Source: Aureitalea sp. L0-47 (lineage in GTDB: Bacteria > Bacteroidota > Bacteroidia > Flavobacteriales > Flavobacteriaceae). Taken from it: DNA of 64,000 nt. Made by a program: the position numbers and the translations under genes. The DNA lies in the NCBI RefSeq assembly GCF_026126405.1, contig NZ_JAFMTQ010000001.1, forward strand, positions 506,610 to 570,609. Reading direction: 5' to 3'. The notes below the pieces were generated by a model. That model did no database searches and was not told the DNA's origin. It saw only the letters and a list, made by a program, of their open reading frames with translations. Position 1 is the first letter of the stretch. Each line of letters begins with the position of its first letter. This document shows, in pieces, positions 60,725-64,000 of this stretch.

Positions 60725-61318
60725 ATGAACAAAACACGATATACGATCACTAGCGTGATGGCCATTATACTGGTCATCACGCTTTTTTCTTGTGAAAGTA
60801 ATTATCGAAACATCCAGAAATTAAACCTGAAGGATGGAGCACCTGTTGGCGTGGCTAAAAATATCAATGTGAAATACACAGATTCCGGTCGCATAATTGC
60901 CAACCTCATCTCACCACTTCGTAATGATTATACCAATCTTGAATTTCCTTACCAGGAGTTTCCCGAAGGTGTGGAAGTGTTCTACTGGAATGAGCAGCAG
61001 GAAGTAACTACGGTGACTTCCGACTTTGCCATTCGTTACGATGAAACCAGTATTGTGGATCTAAGGGAGAATGTTGTGCTATATACCAGTGATAGCCTTA
61101 CCTTAAAAGCAGAGCAACTCTACTGGGATCAGAAGAATCAATGGGTTTTTACCGATCAACCCTACAGGATCATTTTTAAAGATGGTTCCTACAATGACGG
61201 AGCCGGCTTCGATTCCAGCGAGGATTTCACCGAATTCCTCTCCAGGTCGAATGTGGGTGAGCAGATAATCGATCGGGAATTAACCAACGAAAACTCAGAA
61301 ATCAACAATGGGGAATAA
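60725..61318 (+). CDS. lptC: LPS export protein LptC
   Basis: 197 residues. Leader ending in VITLFSC (possible lipobox, Cys23), then the LptC jelly-roll: NINVKYTDSGRIIANLISPL, YPEGVEVFYWNE-like block FPEGVEVFYWNEQ, and LRENVVLYTSDSLTLKAEQLYWD. It bridges LptB2FG and LptA in LPS transport across the periplasm. Bacteroidota LptC is usually the only Lpt gene in this operon. It overlaps the next small gene by 11 bases. Confidence 0.92.
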   Translation: MNKTRYTITSVMAIILVITLFSCESNYRNIQKLNLKDGAPVGVAKNINVKYTDSGRIIANLISPLRNDYTNLEFPYQEFPEGVEVFYWNEQQEVTTVTSDFAIRYDETSIVDLRENVVLYTSDSLTLKAEQLYWDQKNQWVFTDQPYRIIFKDGSYNDGAGFDSSEDFTEFLSRSNVGEQIIDRELTNENSEINNGE

Positions 61319-61508
61319 AATCTACCGTCTGTTCGAATACGCCTACCTAGGTATGGCTGCATTCTCAATCTACCTGGTTATTACCAACTGGGAAGACAAT
61401 AGAAACCGGGCTTATTTATTTGCTTTCTTTACCGTTGTCGCTATCTTTATGTTTTTCTTCAAAAGAAATTTCAGAAGAAAAATGGAAGAGCGCAACAAAA
61501 ACCAGTAA
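61308..61508 (+). CDS. Small two-helix membrane protein
   Basis: 66 residues with two membrane helices (YLGMAAFSIYLVIT and AYLFAFFTVVAIFMFFF) and a basic C-terminus (KRNFRRKMEERNKN). It starts inside the end of lptC and its TAA touches the ATG of the CNNM gene (TAATG). Conserved in position in related genomes, function unknown; perhaps a helper of LptC or the CNNM protein. Confidence 0.82.
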   Translation: MGNKIYRLFEYAYLGMAAFSIYLVITNWEDNRNRAYLFAFFTVVAIFMFFFKRNFRRKMEERNKNQ

Positions 61509-62761
61509 TGGAATACAGCCTGATGATCATTTTGATAATGCTGATCCTATCCGCATTCTTTTCGGGTATGGAGATCGCTTATATCTCTTCCAATAAGGTA
61601 CATATCGAGATCGAAAAAAAACAGTCGGGTTTCCTTGCCGCTGTTCTCAAAAAGATCACCAAAAGACCATCGAAGTTTATCGCTACCATGCTGGTAGGCA
61701 ATAATATTGCCCTGGTGGTTTATGGGTTTTTCATGGGTGATCTCCTCATGAATTTCATCCCCTTATCCGGTTTCAGTAGCCTTTTGGTGCACACCATAAT
61801 ATCCACACTCATCATTTTGCTAACTGCTGAATTCCTGCCAAAGGTGTTCTTCCAGATCTACGCAAATAAATTGGTAAAAGTATTCGCCTTTCCTGCCTAC
61901 CTGTTTTACTTGCTTTTTTCGGTTATTTCTGAATTTGTCATATGGATATCGGATATGGTACTCAGAATCTTTTTCAAGACTAAAGGCGATCATGTTCGTT
62001 TGAGTTTCAGTAAGATAGAGCTTGGAAACTACATCAGCGAGCAGATGGACACCATGGAACAACACGATGAGGTAGATTCCGAAATCCAGATCTTTCGGAA
62101 TGCCCTGGAATTTTCAGAAGTAAAATCAAGAGAAGTAATGGTTCCCAGAACCGAAGTAGTAGCTGTGGATCTCAAAACTTCCATTACCGATCTTACCAAG
62201 CAATTCACTGAGACCGGACTTTCGAAAATTCTTGTCTACAAAGAAAATATCGACGATATCGTTGGTTATGTGCACTCATTCGAACTTTTCAAAAAACCGT
62301 CCAGTATAAGGAAGATCCTAATACCCGTGGTCTTCGTTCCGGAAACCATGCTTGCCAAAGATGTGCTTAATATTCTCATCAGAAGAAGAAAGAGCATAGC
62401 CGTGGTAATCGATGAGTATGGGGGAACTTCTGGTATTATGACGGTTGAGGATATCATTGAAGAACTTTTCGGTGAAATTGAAGACGAACATGACTCGGTT
62501 GCACTCACTGAAGAAGTGGTAGCTGAAGATCATTATCGTTTCTCTGCTCGACTGGAAGTGGACTACCTCAACGAGCAGTACAAACTCAACCTTCCTGAAA
62601 GTGAGAATTACGAAACACTGGGTGGAATGATCGTTAATTTTACGGAAGAAATCCCCGATGAGAACGAAACTGTGGTCATCGAAAACGTAATTTGTACCAT
62701 GCTAGAAGTTTCCAATACGAAAATCGAACTCGTCGATCTAAAGTTTAATCCGGAACCTTAG
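61508..62761 (+). CDS. CNNM/CBS-domain membrane protein (hemolysin/CorC family)
   Basis: 417 residues. DUF21/CNNM domain (1-165, three to four helices), with ALLSAFFSGMEIAYISSNKV-type start (LILSAFFSGMEIAYISS), then a CBS pair (about 190-320, REVMVPRTEVVAVD and IVIDEYGGTSGIMTVEDI-type block AVVIDEYGGTSG), then a CorC/HlyC transporter-associated domain (about 335-415, GGMIVNF). Such proteins are magnesium or cobalt efflux systems or regulators. In Flavobacteria a related protein, GldE, works in gliding, but this operon context is LPS and PpiD. Confidence 0.92.
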   Translation: MEYSLMIILIMLILSAFFSGMEIAYISSNKVHIEIEKKQSGFLAAVLKKITKRPSKFIATMLVGNNIALVVYGFFMGDLLMNFIPLSGFSSLLVHTIISTLIILLTAEFLPKVFFQIYANKLVKVFAFPAYLFYLLFSVISEFVIWISDMVLRIFFKTKGDHVRLSFSKIELGNYISEQMDTMEQHDEVDSEIQIFRNALEFSEVKSREVMVPRTEVVAVDLKTSITDLTKQFTETGLSKILVYKENIDDIVGYVHSFELFKKPSSIRKILIPVVFVPETMLAKDVLNILIRRRKSIAVVIDEYGGTSGIMTVEDIIEELFGEIEDEHDSVALTEEVVAEDHYRFSARLEVDYLNEQYKLNLPESENYETLGGMIVNFTEEIPDENETVVIENVICTMLEVSNTKIELVDLKFNPEP

Positions 62762-62847
62762 TTTTTTACCAGTATCTTTTTTTTATTCCTAACCTTTCAT
62801 AAATGCTGGGAAAATGCTATTTTCGCCCCCTAGTAATTTGACAGACA

Positions 62848-64000
62848 AATGGCAATATTAAATAGTATTAGAAAAAGAGGAATATTCCTCATTTTGATTA
62901 TAGCAATGGCGCTGTTCGCTTTTATTTTGAGCGACGTGCTAACCCGAGGCGGAGGTTCCAGTGTTGAGAATACAATAGGAACCGTGAATGGAGTGGATAT
63001 AGATCGAGAGAATTTTGCCACTTTGGTAGAGAATACTCAGAATTCCATGGGACCGAATGCAAATACCAACCAGGCCATGAAATTGGTTTGGGACAGGGAG
63101 CTGCGTCGTATCCTTATGGAAGAACAGTACGAGAAGCTCGGACTGCGTGCTGAGTCCGACCAGGTAAACCAGGCGCTTAGTATCTATCTCGCCAATGATC
63201 CTACTTTCCAGGACGAAAGCGGGAATTATAGCGAACTCAAAATGCTTGAATATGCCGCACAGGTGAAATCAAATGCCGCTACTAACCCAGCTGCCTATGA
63301 AGCCTGGAATAACTACATAAAGAATGTGGCCAATACGGTCCTTGAAAATACCTACATGGGAATGCTTCGTGGAGGACTATCTTCTACAATAGCCGATGGC
63401 GAGCAGCAATACCGTTTTGAGAACGACAAGGTGAATATGCAATATGTGTATATACCATACACTTCCATTGATGATGCAACTATTGAAGTGAGTGAGGAAG
63501 AAATTGCTGCCTACATCAAGGAAAACCCTAAGACCTTCGAAGTAGAACCGCAGGTAGATTTTCAGTATGTACTCATCGAAGAAACAGCTTCTCAGGAGGA
63601 TATCGATGATGCGAGGACCGAGATCATGAGATTACTGGAGAATGAAACGGATTCCAGTGAGGTTGGTGGGACTACAACTATTCTTGGATTTAAGGATACA
63701 GAGAATTACGCAGATTTTGTGAACGCTAATTCCGATACACCTTACACAGACAGATGGTACACAAAAGAACAACTTCCTAATGCTATCAAGGATACGATGT
63801 TCGATCTTAACCAAGGTGATGTCTATGGTCCTTACCAGGTTGATAGAACGCTTAACCTTTCGAAGCTGATCACCAAGCGTCAGTTACCGGATAGCGCGCG
63901 AGTTCGACATATACTTATTCCTGTGGGGCTTAATCCTACTGATAGTATTGCTCGAACAGACGAGCAGGCAAAGAAAACGGCCGACAGCCTTCTTACTAAA
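62848..64000 (+). CDS. PpiD/SurA-type peptidylprolyl isomerase, N-terminal part (cut by window end)
   Basis: 384 residues visible from the ATG at 62848. One membrane helix near the start (RGIFLILIIAMALFAFILSD), then a SurA_N-like chaperone region (NTIGTVNGVDIDRENFATLV) and the start of a PPIC parvulin domain (SARVRHILIPVG). It is 86 bases after the CNNM gene. PpiD-like proteins help outer membrane proteins and LPS-assembly proteins to fold at the inner membrane, in line with lptC and the barrel gene upstream. Confidence 0.9.

Overview
The window looks like the chromosome of a marine-type member of the Flavobacteriaceae (Bacteroidota). The evidence is a SusC/SusD pair, -7 boxes of the Bacteroidota form TAnnTTTG, no obvious Shine-Dalgarno sequences, a Lacal_2735-type small protein, a coaX-lptC-CNNM-ppiD gene string, and many secreted proteins and lipoproteins. 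There is one tRNA (Phe). I see no IS element, prophage or CRISPR array.

Region 1 (1-16.2 kb) holds the 3' end of a deoxyhypusine synthase-like gene, two small conserved genes, a VOC protein, and a GT-C glycosyltransferase with a TolB-like lipoprotein. It continues with an M28 peptidase, two tandem LpxR-type proteins, a cellulose-synthase-like GT2 coupled to a DPM1-like GT2, a membrane 4Fe-4S protein next to a flavin reductase, a DUF547 protein, a GH113-like glycosidase, and a YceI operon.

Region 2 (16.3-23.5 kb, minus strand) is an arsenosugar biosynthesis cluster. It encodes a CMD/AhpD-like protein, the radical SAM enzyme ArsS, a periplasmic rhodanese, two arsenosugar-type glycosyltransferases, a purine nucleoside phosphorylase, ArsM and a DUF547 lipoprotein, with a membrane AraC-type regulator just downstream. 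ArsM makes dimethylated arsenic and ArsS joins it to the 5'-deoxyadenosyl group of SAM. The phosphorylase would then remove adenine and the glycosyltransferases would decorate the sugar. The ArsM gene is preceded by a 16-unit heptamer repeat.

Region 3 (24.4-55.6 kb) is a sugar utilisation locus. LacI and a GH32 lipoprotein are on the plus strand. SusC/SusD, three giant CRTAC1/FG-GAP lipoproteins, a vanadium-haloperoxidase-type PAP2 lipoprotein, an SRPBCC-type protein, GH97 and a GH100-like enzyme are on the minus strand. A second minus-strand operon encodes two MFS permeases, a cytoplasmic trehalase, a PfkB kinase and a sodium symporter. The enzymes point to sucrose, trehalose and related alpha-glucosides or beta-fructosides. 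GH32 and GH97 act outside the cytoplasm and trehalase, GH100-like and PfkB act inside. Operator-like palindromes with CCGAAAAC half-sites lie before lacI and before the permease operon and suggest one LacI regulon. The CRTAC1 x3 + haloperoxidase + SRPBCC block is the least explained part of the window.

Region 4 (55.7-64 kb) has small conserved proteins, a composite heptamer/hairpin repeat, tRNA-Phe with a good promoter and terminator, and the operon coaX - outer membrane protein - TPR protein - lptC - small membrane protein - CNNM/CBS protein - PpiD/SurA-like isomerase (cut by the window end).
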